From assembly GCA_963736455.1 (NCBI GenBank), contig CAVTON010000002.1, forward strand, positions 682,001 through 746,000: a DNA stretch of 64,000 nucleotides. Reading direction: 5' to 3'. Below are positions 47,744-56,519 of this stretch, in pieces. How positions within the stretch are numbered: position 1 is the stretch's first letter; every line of letters begins with the position of its first letter. A program made the translations under genes and the position numbers. This DNA is from DAHUXD01 sp963736455. GTDB taxonomy: Bacteria > Acidobacteriota > Thermoanaerobaculia > UBA5066 > Gp7-AA6. The notes under the pieces were generated by a model. The model was not told the origin of the DNA. It saw only the letters and a program-made list of their open reading frames with translations, and searched no databases.

Positions 47744-49521
47744 GCACGGTCGCGAAACCCCGGGAAGTCCACCACGCCGGCGTTCATGCCGCGCCGACTT
47801 CCTTCTGGCGCAGGTACGTCTTCTCGCTCGATCACAAGGTGATCGGCAGGCAGTATCTCTTCTACGCGCTCTTCATGCTGATCATCGGCGGGCTGCTCGC
47901 AACGCTCGTCCGCTATCAGCTCGCCTGGCCGGGTCGTCCGCTGCCTTTCATGGGCAAGCTCGCTCCGGAGGGGATGCCCGGCGGGCAGATGCTTCCCGAG
48001 TACTACAACTCGCTCTTCACGATGCATGCGACGATCATGATCTTCTTCGCGATCATGCCGATCCTGATCGGCGCGTTCGGCAACTTCGTGGTGCCCATCC
48101 AGATCGGCGCCCGCGACATGGCGTTCCCGAAGCTCAACATGATGTCCTTCTGGGTCGCGGTGCCGGCCGCCGTCGTGATCATCTGGTCGTTCTTCGTGAC
48201 GGGAGGCGCCGCGGCGGGAGGGTGGACGTCGTACGCGCCGCTCTCGGCGATTCAGCCGCGGGGACAGACCCTCTGGCTGATCGCGCTGTTGATCCTGGGT
48301 CTTTCGTCGCTGCTGACGGCGGTCAACTTCCTGACGACCATCATCAACATGCGCGCGCCGGGCATGACCTTCTTCCGCCTGCCGCTGACGACCTGGGCGC
48401 TCTTCATCACGGCGCTGCTGCTCCTGCTCGCGCTGCCGGTCCTCTCGGCGGCCCTGATCATGCTGCTCTTCGACCGGACGCTCGGCACGACCTTCTTCCT
48501 GCCGGCCGGTCTCGTCGTGAGCGGGCAGCCGTGGCCCAATGCCGGCGGCGGCCAGGCGCTCCTCTGGCAGCACCTCTTCTGGTTCTTCGGGCACCCCGAG
48601 GTCTACATCATGATCCTGCCCGCGATGGGCATCACCTCGGAGATCCTGCCGGTCTTCTCCCGCAAGCCGATCTTCGGATACCGCGCGATGGCCTACTCGA
48701 TGTGCGGCATCGCGGGCCTCGGGTTCATCGTCTGGGGGCACCACATGTTCCAGAGCGGCATGAACCCGATCCTCGGGACGACGTTCATGATCTCGACGAT
48801 GGTCATCGCCGTGCCCTCGGCGATCAAGACCTTCAACTGGCTGGGGACGCTCTGGGGCGGCGACATCCACTTCACGACGCCGATGCTGAACGCGCTGTCG
48901 TTCGTCGCCATGTTCGTCATCGGCGGCCTCTCGGGCATCTTCATGGCCTCGACGCCGGTGGACATCTTCATCCATGACACGTACTTCATCGTCGGGCACA
49001 TCCATTACGTGCTCTTCGGCGGTTCGCTCTTCGGCGCCTTCGCCGGCCTCTATTTCTGGTATCCGAAGATGTTCGGCCGGATGATGAACGAGCGGTGGGG
49101 CAGGATTCATTGGTTTCTGACCTTCGTCACTTTCAACTGCGTCTTCTTCCCCATGCACTTCCTCGGCATGCGCGGCATGCAGCGGCGCATCTACGACTAC
49201 ACGCAGTACAAGCACCTCGCCGGCCTCCAGCCGCTCAACCAGTTCATGACGATCTCGCTCTTCGTGCTGGGTCTGTCGCAGATCATCCTCGTGCTCAACT
49301 TCTTCCTCTCGATGCGGCGCGGCAAGCTCGCCGGTCCGAATCCGTGGCACGCCAACACCCTCGAGTGGCAGACGGCGTCGCCGCCTCCACACGAGAATTT
49401 CACCGGCCGCATTCCGACCGTCTATCGCGGTCCCTACGAGTACAGCGTTCCCGGCCACGGCTCGGATTTCCTCCCTCAGAACGAAGCAGGCGGCCCGGCC
49501 CCCGCCAGGGCGCATGCCTGA
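47740..49521 (+). CDS. coxA: Cytochrome c oxidase subunit I
   Basis: A TTG start, coupled to the coxB stop and preceded by AAGGGGGGGA, gives 593 residues. Twelve-helix haem-copper oxidase motifs are present: TMHATIMIFF (haem a), WQHLFWFFGHPEVYI (CuB His with the cross-linked Tyr of type A oxidases), VWGHHMFQSG (CuB His pair) and HDTYFIVGHIHYVLFGG (both haem ligands). This is an A-family oxidase reducing oxygen to water. The open frame extends 5' by over 200 codons but that region is coxB. Confidence 0.95.
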   Translation: MSTVAKPREVHHAGVHAAPTSFWRRYVFSLDHKVIGRQYLFYALFMLIIGGLLATLVRYQLAWPGRPLPFMGKLAPEGMPGGQMLPEYYNSLFTMHATIMIFFAIMPILIGAFGNFVVPIQIGARDMAFPKLNMMSFWVAVPAAVVIIWSFFVTGGAAAGGWTSYAPLSAIQPRGQTLWLIALLILGLSSLLTAVNFLTTIINMRAPGMTFFRLPLTTWALFITALLLLLALPVLSAALIMLLFDRTLGTTFFLPAGLVVSGQPWPNAGGGQALLWQHLFWFFGHPEVYIMILPAMGITSEILPVFSRKPIFGYRAMAYSMCGIAGLGFIVWGHHMFQSGMNPILGTTFMISTMVIAVPSAIKTFNWLGTLWGGDIHFTTPMLNALSFVAMFVIGGLSGIFMASTPVDIFIHDTYFIVGHIHYVLFGGSLFGAFAGLYFWYPKMFGRMMNERWGRIHWFLTFVTFNCVFFPMHFLGMRGMQRRIYDYTQYKHLAGLQPLNQFMTISLFVLGLSQIILVLNFFLSMRRGKLAGPNPWHANTLEWQTASPPPHENFTGRIPTVYRGPYEYSVPGHGSDFLPQNEAGGPAPARAHA

Positions 49522-50512
49522 GACCTTCCGCCGGGGCGGTCCGGCGAACGTCGGCCTTCATCGCTTCGCCGTCCTGACGGCGGCGGCGACGTTCGTCCTC
49601 ATCGTCGCGGGAGGCCTGGTCACGTCCACCGAGTCGGGTCTCTCGGTGCCCGACTGGCCGACGACCTATGGCTACAACATGTTCGCGTTCCCGCTGTCGA
49701 AGATGGTCGGCGGGATCCGGTTCGAGCACACGCATCGCCTGATCGCCTCCTTCATCGGGATGTTGACCGTCCTGCTCGCGCTCTGGATCGCGCGCAGCGA
49801 GGAGCGCCGCTGGGTTCGCGTGCTCGGCTGGTCGGCGCTCGGGGCCGTCGTCGCGCAGGGCCTGCTCGGCGGGCTGACGGTCCTCCTGCTGCTTCCGCCG
49901 GCCGTGTCGATCGCCCACGCGTCCCTCGCCCAGACCTTCTTCTGCCTGGTCGTGACGCTCGCGATCGTGACCTCGCCCCGCTGGAAGGAACGGGCGCCGG
50001 TGAGCTTCTCCGCGACGCTCGCGGCGAGCCCGGCCGCGCGCGCCGCGGCGGCGATGGCCGCCCTCGTCTACGTGCAGCTGCTGCTCGGGGCGACCATGCG
50101 TCATCTCAAGGCCGGCCTCTCCATTCCGGATTTCCCGCTCGCGCTCGGCCGGATCGTTCCACCGCTGTCGTCGTTCCCGGTGGCGGTTCACTTCGCGCAC
50201 CGGCTCAACGCCCTCGCGATCGCGGCGCTCGCCGGCTTCCTCGTGACGCGCGCGTTTCGGTCGCGGCGTTCGGAGCTGAAGAAGGGCTCGCTCGCGATCG
50301 CCGCTCTGGTTCTCGGTCAGATCGCGCTCGGCGCGGCGACCGTGCTCACGGGAAAATCCGTGCTGGTGACGACGGCGCACGTGGCCGTCGGCGCGCTCCT
50401 GCTCGGCTCGACGCTTGCCTTCGGCATCACCGCCCTCGCGAGCGAGCGCCGGCGGGGCAACGTCATTCCGATGCGTCCGGCGCTGCCGGGGAGGCTGGCG
50501 TCGTGGAGGTAG
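49514..50512 (+). CDS. ctaA: Haem A synthase CtaA (COX15-like)
   Basis: This 332-residue protein has eight membrane segments and paired histidine motifs: FEHTHRLIASFIG, IAHASLAQTFF, HFAHRLNALAI and TAHVAVGALLLG, plus GGLVTSTESGLSVPDWPTTYG at the N-terminus. It oxidises the C8 methyl of haem O to make haem A. The start ATG overlaps the end of coxA by 8 bases. Confidence 0.93.
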   Translation: MPETFRRGGPANVGLHRFAVLTAAATFVLIVAGGLVTSTESGLSVPDWPTTYGYNMFAFPLSKMVGGIRFEHTHRLIASFIGMLTVLLALWIARSEERRWVRVLGWSALGAVVAQGLLGGLTVLLLLPPAVSIAHASLAQTFFCLVVTLAIVTSPRWKERAPVSFSATLAASPAARAAAAMAALVYVQLLLGATMRHLKAGLSIPDFPLALGRIVPPLSSFPVAVHFAHRLNALAIAALAGFLVTRAFRSRRSELKKGSLAIAALVLGQIALGAATVLTGKSVLVTTAHVAVGALLLGSTLAFGITALASERRRGNVIPMRPALPGRLASWR

Positions 50513-51387
50513 TCCGGGCGGACGCGATCCCGGTGCCGTCGTCTCGCGCGGCGGACTTCGTCGAGCTGACGAAACCGAGGATCACCTCACTCGTCCTGCT
50601 GACCGCCGCGGTGGGCTACGCGGTCGGGGGCGAGGGCGTGTTTCTCGCCTTCCGCTTCCTGCTCTTCATGGCCGGCACGGCGCTTCTCTGCGCCGGAGCC
50701 TCGACCCTGAACCAGTACTCGGAGCGCGATGCGGACGCGCGGATGGTCCGCACGCGAAACCGCCCGCTCGCTTCCGGGCGGCTCCGGCCGGAGGAGGGCC
50801 TCCTCTTCGGCCTGTCGCTTTCGGGCGCGGGCCTCGCCCTCCTCGCGTTCGTCAATCCCCTGACGCTGCTTCTCGGGGCCGCGTCGCTGACGTCGTACGT
50901 CCTCGCGTACACGCCGTTGAAGCGTGTGACGTCGCTCTGCACCGTCGTCGGGGCGGTCCCCGGGGCGCTGCCGCCGCTGATGGGGTGGGCCGCCTCGCGC
51001 GGCAGCCTCGGCGCGGCCGGCTGGGGACTCTTCGGAATCCTCTTTCTCTGGCAGCTGCCGCACTTTCTCGCGATCGGCTGGCTCTACCGGGACGACTACG
51101 CGCGCGGCGGGTTTCCGATGCTCGCGGTCACGGATCGCGACGGCTCCTCGACGGGCCGCCAGGCGGTCCTGTACGCGACGGCCCTGCTGCCGGTGACGCT
51201 CGGCACGGGGTTGCTCGCCTCGGCGGGCCCGGGATATCTCTGGGGCGCGCTGCTCCTCGGCGCCGCGTTTCTGGCGTGCGCCGGGCACTTCGCGTGGAAG
51301 CGGACGATGACGTCGGCTCGTGGGCTCTTCTTCGCCTCGGTCCTCTACCTGCCGCTCGTCCTGGGACTCATGGTGTTCGACCGATGA
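50503..51387 (+). CDS. ctaB: Protohaem IX farnesyltransferase CtaB
   Basis: This 294-residue UbiA-family enzyme has a GTG start overlapping ctaA by 10 bases. Substrate motifs are ASTLNQYSERDADARMVRTRNR and FLWQLPHFLAIGWLYRDDYARG. It attaches farnesyl to haem B, making haem O for CtaA, so both haem A steps are coded directly after coxA. Eight or nine membrane segments. Confidence 0.93.
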   Translation: MEVVRADAIPVPSSRAADFVELTKPRITSLVLLTAAVGYAVGGEGVFLAFRFLLFMAGTALLCAGASTLNQYSERDADARMVRTRNRPLASGRLRPEEGLLFGLSLSGAGLALLAFVNPLTLLLGAASLTSYVLAYTPLKRVTSLCTVVGAVPGALPPLMGWAASRGSLGAAGWGLFGILFLWQLPHFLAIGWLYRDDYARGGFPMLAVTDRDGSSTGRQAVLYATALLPVTLGTGLLASAGPGYLWGALLLGAAFLACAGHFAWKRTMTSARGLFFASVLYLPLVLGLMVFDR

Positions 51388-51491
51388 CCGAGTCGGCGGC
51401 GACCAACCGGCGGACGCTGTGGTTGCTGTTCGGCGTCGCGGTCCTTCTCTTCGTCGGTTCGATCCTGTTCATCGTTTCGAGGACGCATTGA
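51384..51491 (+). CDS. 35-residue single-span membrane protein in cox operon
   Basis: ATGA overlap with the ctaB stop starts a 35-residue frame: polar N-terminus (TESAATNRRT), one membrane helix (LWLLFGVAVLLFVGSILFIV) and a short basic end (SRTH). The coupling, the good helix and the tight fit before the subunit IV gene (16 bases) argue it is real. Likely a small oxidase subunit or assembly peptide; no family recognised. Confidence 0.7.
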   Translation: MTESAATNRRTLWLLFGVAVLLFVGSILFIVSRTH

Positions 51492-51507
51492 GATCGGGGG
51501 AAACGCG

Positions 51508-51831
51508 ATGACGACCGACGGACACACGATTCCGAACTACATGGCCATCTTCTGGTGGCTTCTCGGGCTGACGATCGCCGAGGTCGTCTGGGCGGTCCTG
51601 CCGCACCGCTCGGAGTTCGTCCTGGCGGGAGGCATCGTGGCGCTCGCCATCGTCAAGGCCGTGCTCGTGGCGCTGTATTTCATGCACCTGCGCTTCGAGC
51701 GCCGGACGATGGGCGTTCTTTTCGCGTCCACGCTGATTCTCGGAATGATCCTCGTGTCGGTCGGCATCGGCGAGCAGATCCTGCCGAGACCCGGCTACGC
51801 GCACGGCGTCGTCCGCGGCGCCACTCAGTAG
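51508..51831 (+). CDS. Cytochrome c oxidase subunit IV (COX4/CyoD-like)
   Basis: This 107-residue protein has three membrane segments. The family motif is VKAVLVALYFMHLRFE, and IFWWLLGLTIAEVVWAVLP fits the first segment. It is an accessory subunit that stabilises subunits I and III. It follows the 35-residue peptide by 16 bases. Confidence 0.88.
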   Translation: MTTDGHTIPNYMAIFWWLLGLTIAEVVWAVLPHRSEFVLAGGIVALAIVKAVLVALYFMHLRFERRTMGVLFASTLILGMILVSVGIGEQILPRPGYAHGVVRGATQ

Positions 51832-51855
51832 GCCCGCAGGAAGGAAGCAAACGAC

Positions 51856-52458
51856 ATGGAGCACGCCGAAGCCATCACGTTCGATCCCCACGCGGAGGAG
51901 GATCGGACCTCGACCGGAATTCCCCACGACAAGATGGGGATGTGGATCTTCCTGTGCTCCGAGGTGATGTTCTTCACGGGCCTGATCGGCTCCTACATCG
52001 TCCTGCGGTTCGGCTCGACGTGGCCCGATCCGAAGACGGTTCTGAACATCTGGCTGACGGCGGCGAACACGTTCATCCTGATCTGCTCCTCGGTGACGAT
52101 GGTCAAGGCGCTCGAGTGGGTCCAGCGCGGCAACGTCGCGAAGATGAAGCTGTTCCTCTGCCTGACGCTTCTCGGCGGGTCGATCTTCCTCTCGGTGCAG
52201 GTCATCGAGTATCGCCACCTGCTCCACGAGGGCTTCAACCCGCACGTCTCGCTCTTCGGTTCGACGTTCTTCACGATGACCGGGTTCCACGGCTTCCACG
52301 TCTTGTGCGGCGTCGTGTGCATCGCGTTCTGCACGGGGAAGGCCTTTCTCGGGAAGTACACGCCGGAGCATCACCTCGGCGTCGAGACGCTGGGCCTCTA
52401 CTGGCACTTCGTGGACCTGGTGTGGATCCTGCTCTTCGCCATCGTGTACCTGATCTAG
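51856..52458 (+). CDS. coxC: Cytochrome c oxidase subunit III
   Basis: This 200-residue protein is the short five-helix type. Motifs are KMGMWIFLCSEVMFFTGLIG, YIVLRFGSTWP, FFTMTGFHGFHVLCG and YWHFVDLVWILLF. It stabilises subunit I and the proton entry path. Part of the cox operon, 24 bases after subunit IV. Confidence 0.93.
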   Translation: MEHAEAITFDPHAEEDRTSTGIPHDKMGMWIFLCSEVMFFTGLIGSYIVLRFGSTWPDPKTVLNIWLTAANTFILICSSVTMVKALEWVQRGNVAKMKLFLCLTLLGGSIFLSVQVIEYRHLLHEGFNPHVSLFGSTFFTMTGFHGFHVLCGVVCIAFCTGKAFLGKYTPEHHLGVETLGLYWHFVDLVWILLFAIVYLI

Positions 52459-52462
52459 CCGG

Positions 52463-52903
52463 GTGACGATCACGGACCTGCCCGCGGTCAACGCGACGTT
52501 GAACGCCGCGTCGGCGATTCTTCTGCTCGCGGCTTACCGGGCGATCCGTGGGCGCGAAGTCGAGCGCCACCGCCGGCTCATGCTGTCGGCGGCCGCCGTC
52601 TCGACCGCGTTTCTGGTGTCGTACCTGACCTACCACGCCCACGTCGGCTCGATCCGGTTCACCGGACGTGGACCCGTGCGGACCCTCTATTTCGCGATCC
52701 TGATCTCGCACACGGTCCTCGCCGTGACGATCGTGCCCCTCGTCCTGAGAACGCTCTACCTGGGGCTGAAAAGGATCGACGATCGCCACCGGCGCCTGGC
52801 GCGCTGGACCTTCCCGCTGTGGCTCTACGTATCCGTGACGGGGGTCGTGATCTACCTGATGCTGTACCAGCTTTACCCTCCTGGCCCGATTCGGGTAAGG
52901 TGA
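52463..52903 (+). CDS. DUF420 membrane protein (CtaM-like oxidase assembly factor)
   Basis: This 146-residue protein has a GTG start and four membrane segments with DUF420 residues: LPAVNATLNAASAILLLAAY, HRRLMLSAAAVSTAFLVSYL, ISHTVLAVTIVPLVLRTLYLG and RHRRLARWTFPLWLYVSVTG. DUF420 includes CtaM, needed for aa3 oxidase maturation in Firmicutes. Its place after coxC supports the same role. It follows coxC by 4 bases. Confidence 0.85.
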   Translation: MTITDLPAVNATLNAASAILLLAAYRAIRGREVERHRRLMLSAAAVSTAFLVSYLTYHAHVGSIRFTGRGPVRTLYFAILISHTVLAVTIVPLVLRTLYLGLKRIDDRHRRLARWTFPLWLYVSVTGVVIYLMLYQLYPPGPIRVR

Positions 52904-52907
52904 GGCC

Positions 52908-53195
52908 ATGAAACCGGCCCTCCGGGTCTTCGCGCTCGCCCTCCTCGTCGCCCTCCTGATCCCGGCGCTCCTCGCGGCGTGCCCGCTGTGCAAGGATGCG
53001 ATGCCCGACAAGCCGGGGCAGAGCGACGTCTGGCGGGGAATGTACTGGTCGATCCTGCTGATGGTCGCGGCGCCGTTCACGATGGTCGGCGCCATGATCG
53101 TCGCGCTCCGGCGCGCGCGGCGTCGAGTGGGAGCGGCGCTGCCGCCGTCTCCTGCGCCGCTTTCGTTTCCGAGCCGAGGCGGAGCCGGCTCCTGA
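52908..53195 (+). CDS. Small membrane protein with CPLC motif, end of cox operon
   Basis: This 95-residue protein has a signal-like helix (VFALALLVALLIPALLAA), immediately followed by CPLCKDAMPDKPGQS, then a second helix (MYWSILLMVAAPFTMVGAMI) and a basic, Pro-rich end. The CPLC pair would face the periplasm and could bind copper or haem or act as a redox pair. Placed right after the DUF420 gene, it is a candidate oxidase assembly protein. The family is not recognised. Confidence 0.7.
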   Translation: MKPALRVFALALLVALLIPALLAACPLCKDAMPDKPGQSDVWRGMYWSILLMVAAPFTMVGAMIVALRRARRRVGAALPPSPAPLSFPSRGGAGS

Positions 53196-54160
53196 AGGGA
53201 GCCGCCGCACTGCTCGTTCTCGCGGCCTGGGCCGGGGCATCCCCGCGGCTTCGAGCGGCTGCCCCGATCTCGAAGCTCGAGCCCTCCGCCGAGCTCGACG
53301 CGTTCCTGGCCGGCGTCGCCGCCGACGCCGTGGAGGAGTTCGCGAAGCAGGGCCTGACGCCCGAGGGCCTTTCGATCGCGGTCATCGACCTGACGCGGGG
53401 CAACGGGGGAGCCGGGCACGCGTCGGGCGGCTATCGCGCGGAGGAGAGCTCCTACCCCTGCTCGGTCGTCAAGATCTGCTTCCTGTCCTACTACGAGACG
53501 CAGAAAGAGACAGGCCGGCTCGCGGACAACCCGGAGCTCGTCCGCGCCGTCAGGGACATGATCACGATCTCGTCCAACGACGCGACCGGTTTCGTCGTGG
53601 ACTCGCTCACCGGCACGACGTCGGGGCCGGAGATCGCCGACGCCGCGGAGTGGAGGATCTGGCAGGCGCGCCGCAACGCCGTCAACGACTGGTACCGGAG
53701 GCGCGGATACACGAACCTGAACGCGAGCCAGAAGACGTTCTGCGAGGACGCCTACGGCCGGGAGCAGGCCTTCCGCGACGGCGGCAGGAACCGAAACCGC
53801 ATGTCCGCGGCCGAGGCCGCGCGGCTCTTCAAGGAGATCTCGGAAGGAGAGGTGGCCGGCCCGGAGCGGACGGACGAGATGATGGCGCTGCTGTCCCGCG
53901 AGATCGGCCCGGAGAAGCTCGAGGACGGAGAGCTCGAGGATGCGCGCCTGGCGGGCCAGGGCCTTCCGCGAGGCTCGAAGCTCTGGGCCAAGTCCGGAGA
54001 CGCCTACGACTACCATCACCTCGTGGGCCGCATCCGGGTTCCGAACGGGTCGGAGATCGTCCTCGCCGTCTTCACGAAAGGCGTCCGGGACGTTCCCGGA
54101 ATCATCCCGAGGATCTTCGAGAAGGTGGCGGCGCACTTCGCGGCGGCGCCCGCGTCCTAG
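53192..54160 (+). CDS. Secreted beta-lactamase-fold serine hydrolase (class A-like)
   Basis: There is no ATG, GTG or TTG at the right place; the best start is CTG at 53192, overlapping the preceding stop (CTGA), which gives a signal peptide (LKGAAALLVLAAWAGASPRL). The 322-residue product has the serine-lysine site in YPCSVVKICFL (SxxK), SND in ISSNDATGF and a KSG triad in LWAKSGDAYDYHH. These are the three motifs of class A beta-lactamases and DD-peptidases. It may be a peptidoglycan or amide hydrolase; real beta-lactam cleavage is uncertain because no Exx(L)N motif is evident to me. Confidence 0.75.
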   Translation: MKGAAALLVLAAWAGASPRLRAAAPISKLEPSAELDAFLAGVAADAVEEFAKQGLTPEGLSIAVIDLTRGNGGAGHASGGYRAEESSYPCSVVKICFLSYYETQKETGRLADNPELVRAVRDMITISSNDATGFVVDSLTGTTSGPEIADAAEWRIWQARRNAVNDWYRRRGYTNLNASQKTFCEDAYGREQAFRDGGRNRNRMSAAEAARLFKEISEGEVAGPERTDEMMALLSREIGPEKLEDGELEDARLAGQGLPRGSKLWAKSGDAYDYHHLVGRIRVPNGSEIVLAVFTKGVRDVPGIIPRIFEKVAAHFAAAPAS

Positions 54161-54172
54161 CGGAGCGCGGCG

Positions 54173-54835
54173 ATGTTCGGGCAACGGGTCGCGGCCGCGG
54201 TCGTCGGCGCGGGGGTGCTCGGCCTGCGGACCTCCTTCCGCATCACGGAGATCCATCCCGAGCGCGAGCGCGGGCTCAAGGCGCAGAAACAGCCGTTCGT
54301 GTACACCCTCTGGCACGGCCGAATGGTGCTGTGCATCCTCGCGCACCTGCACGAGGACATCGTGACGATGGCCTCGCGCTCGAAGGACGGCGAGGTCATC
54401 GCGCGATGGCTGGTGCGAAACGGCTACGTCCCCGTGCGCGGCTCGACGGGGAAGGGCGGGCGGGCGGCCCTGCAGGAGATGATCGATCTCGTCCGCGCGG
54501 GCCACGCGGCGGCCCTGACGATCGACGGCCCCAAGGGGCCGCCCCGACAGGCCCAGATCGGCGTCCTCAAGCTCGCTCGCGAGACCGGCGCCTGGATCCT
54601 TCCTTTCACCGGCGCGAGCAGCCGCCCGTGGTTCCTGAAATCGTGGGATCGGTACCTCGTGCCGAAGCCGTTCTCCCGATGCGTCGTGGGATACGGCGAG
54701 CCCTTTCCGATTCCGCCGGAGATGCCGGACCGCGAGGCGCTGAGGAGGATCGGCGAGGCGGTCGACGCGATCACGGTCGAGGTGGACCGGGAAGTGGGGG
54801 TGGTCCCGCCGCCTCCCTGGGCACTCGGACCCTGA
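54173..54835 (+). CDS. DUF374 lysophospholipid acyltransferase-like protein
   Basis: This 220-residue protein has DUF374 motifs: FVYTLWHGRMVLCI, MASRSKDGEVIARWL, GYVPVRGSTGKGGRAAL and LTIDGPKGPPRQAQIGVLKL. Relatives acylate lipid A precursors or lysophospholipids. It has an N-terminal hydrophobic region and no signal peptide, so it sits at the inner face of the membrane. A family C hairpin repeat follows its stop. Confidence 0.82.
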   Translation: MFGQRVAAAVVGAGVLGLRTSFRITEIHPERERGLKAQKQPFVYTLWHGRMVLCILAHLHEDIVTMASRSKDGEVIARWLVRNGYVPVRGSTGKGGRAALQEMIDLVRAGHAAALTIDGPKGPPRQAQIGVLKLARETGAWILPFTGASSRPWFLKSWDRYLVPKPFSRCVVGYGEPFPIPPEMPDREALRRIGEAVDAITVEVDREVGVVPPPPWALGP

Positions 54836-54837
54836 GC

Positions 54838-54878
54838 GGCCCGCTTCGCGGGCCAACCAACGAGAGGGGGAACGTCGC
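54838..54878. repeat. Dispersed hairpin repeat, family C copy 2
   Basis: GGCCCGC-TTC-GCGGGCC hairpin, then AACCAACGAGAGGGGGAACG and TCGC, matching the element at 20817-20858. It begins just after the DUF374 stop and lies 56 bases before argF. Confidence 0.7.
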
Positions 54879-54933
54879 CCGAGAATCCTCTCCCTCGGAA
54901 GCTGCCAGAATGCGGATTTGAGAAGATGAGCCC

Positions 54934-55932
54934 ATGCCGGTCAACCTGAAGAACCGCAGCGTCCTCGAGATGTCCGATTTCTCGGCCGGGGAGATCCGGT
55001 TCCTGCTGGATCTGTCGAAGGAGCTGAAGCGCGCGAAGTGCGCCGGCACCGAGGTCCCCCTGCTGCGCGGCAAGAACCTCTGCCTCATCTTCGAGAAGAC
55101 CTCCACGCGCACGCGCTGCGCCTTCGAGGTCGCGGCGTACGACCAGGGCATGGGCGTGACGTATCTCGACCCGTCCGGCTCCCAGATCGGCCACAAGGAG
55201 TCCATCAAGGACACGGCGCGTGTGCTTGGCCGCATGTACGACGCCATCGAGTACCGGGGCTTCGCCCAGTCGGTCGTCGAGGAGCTGGCCCGGTACGCCG
55301 GCGTCCCCGTCTACAACGGCCTGACGGACGAGTCGCACCCGACCCAGATGCTCGCCGATCTCCTGACGATGGAGGAGCACTCGGACAAGCCGTTGCACCG
55401 GGTCGCTTACTGCTATCTCGGCGATGCGCGCAACAACATGGGCAACTCGCTGCTCCTCGTCGGCGCGCGCATGGGCATGGACGTGCGCCTCTGCGCGCCG
55501 AAGAAGCTCTGGCCGGCCGACGCGGTCGTCGCGCGCGCGCGGGCGCTGGCGAAGGAATCCGGAGCCCGTGTCCTCCTCTCCGAGGATCCGAAAAAGGCGG
55601 TTCGGGGCTGCGACTACGTCCACACCGACGTCTGGGTCTCGATGGGAGAGCCGGCCGGGAAGTGGGCCGAGCGGATCGAGCTGCTCCGGAAGTACCGCGT
55701 CACGGCGGCCCTGATGAAGGCGACGGGCAACCCGAGGGCGAAATTCATGCACTGCCTGCCGGCCTTCCACAATCGCGAAACGACGAAGGGCGAGGAGCTG
55801 TTCGCGAAATTCGGCCTCGAAGGCCTCGAGGTCTCCGAGCAGGTCTTCGAGTCGGCCGCATCGGTCGTTTTCGACCAGGCCGAGAACCGCATGCACACGA
55901 TCAAGGCCATCCTCGTGGCGACGCTGGGATAG
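54934..55932 (+). CDS. argF: Ornithine carbamoyltransferase
   Basis: This 332-residue enzyme makes citrulline from ornithine and carbamoyl phosphate, or the reverse in arginine breakdown. Binding motifs are EKTSTRTRCAFE (carbamoyl phosphate), DESHPTQMLAD and MHCLPAFHNRETTKG (ornithine). The length and the FEKTSTRTRCAFEVAAYDQG type resemble ArcB/ArgI-like enzymes, so a catabolic role is possible; no other arc or arg gene is next to it. Confidence 0.93.
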   Translation: MPVNLKNRSVLEMSDFSAGEIRFLLDLSKELKRAKCAGTEVPLLRGKNLCLIFEKTSTRTRCAFEVAAYDQGMGVTYLDPSGSQIGHKESIKDTARVLGRMYDAIEYRGFAQSVVEELARYAGVPVYNGLTDESHPTQMLADLLTMEEHSDKPLHRVAYCYLGDARNNMGNSLLLVGARMGMDVRLCAPKKLWPADAVVARARALAKESGARVLLSEDPKKAVRGCDYVHTDVWVSMGEPAGKWAERIELLRKYRVTAALMKATGNPRAKFMHCLPAFHNRETTKGEELFAKFGLEGLEVSEQVFESAASVVFDQAENRMHTIKAILVATLG

Positions 55933-55948
55933 GCGGCGAGCCGGCGCA

Positions 55949-56389
55949 GTGCCCTACGAAGTCGCGTTCGAGGGGATGACGCCGATTCTGCGCGTGCGCA
56001 GCCTCTCGGCGAGCATCGCGCACTACGTCGACGTGCTCGGTTTCCGGCTCGACTGGCAGACGCCCGGCGTCTTCGCCTCGGTGTCCCGGGGCCGGTGCGG
56101 TCTCTTCCTTTGCGAGGACGACCAGGGGTCGTTTCCGACGTGGGTCTGGATCGGCGTCTCCGACGTCGAGGCCCTGTTCCGGGACTACACCGCGCGCGGG
56201 GCTCGGATCCGCCATCCGCCGACGAACTACGAGTGGGCTCGCGAGATGCAGGTCGAGGACCCGGACGGCCACGTCCTGCGCATGGGCTCGGAGCCGACGG
56301 AGGGCGAACCGGTGGGGGAGTGGCTGGACATGCGGGGCGATCGCTGGATTCGCTCGGGAGAGGGCTGGAAGCGTCTCGAGCGTGAGTGA
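55949..56389 (+). CDS. Glyoxalase/bleomycin-resistance-fold protein
   Basis: This 146-residue protein has a GTG start and the paired beta-alpha-beta-beta-beta layout: MTPILRVRSLSASIAHYVDV at the N-terminus and DVEALFRDYTARGARIRHPP, then MQVEDPDGHVLRMG in the second module. Members include dioxygenases, isomerases and drug-binding proteins; function here is open. It follows argF by 16 bases. Confidence 0.82.
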   Translation: MPYEVAFEGMTPILRVRSLSASIAHYVDVLGFRLDWQTPGVFASVSRGRCGLFLCEDDQGSFPTWVWIGVSDVEALFRDYTARGARIRHPPTNYEWAREMQVEDPDGHVLRMGSEPTEGEPVGEWLDMRGDRWIRSGEGWKRLERE

Positions 56390-56519
56390 GAGGCGCGCGT
56401 CGATGCTGGCGGGACCGGTCGCGCGCCTGCGCGAGCTCCACGGCGCGGCGGAATTCCGCCCACCTTGCGGGAGCAGCGGCGCCTCGCGTAGGCTCCCCGC
56501 GCCGATGAAGGAGTCCTTC

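Noticed and set aside
47653..49515. 620-codon open frame on the leftward strand
   Set aside because: Antisense to coxA, almost all charged residues; a shadow of GC-rich third codon positions.
54838..54854. Family C hairpin as an intrinsic terminator for the DUF374 gene
   Set aside because: The stem is strong but no U-tract follows and the conserved tail extends beyond it, so it is better treated as a dispersed repeat.
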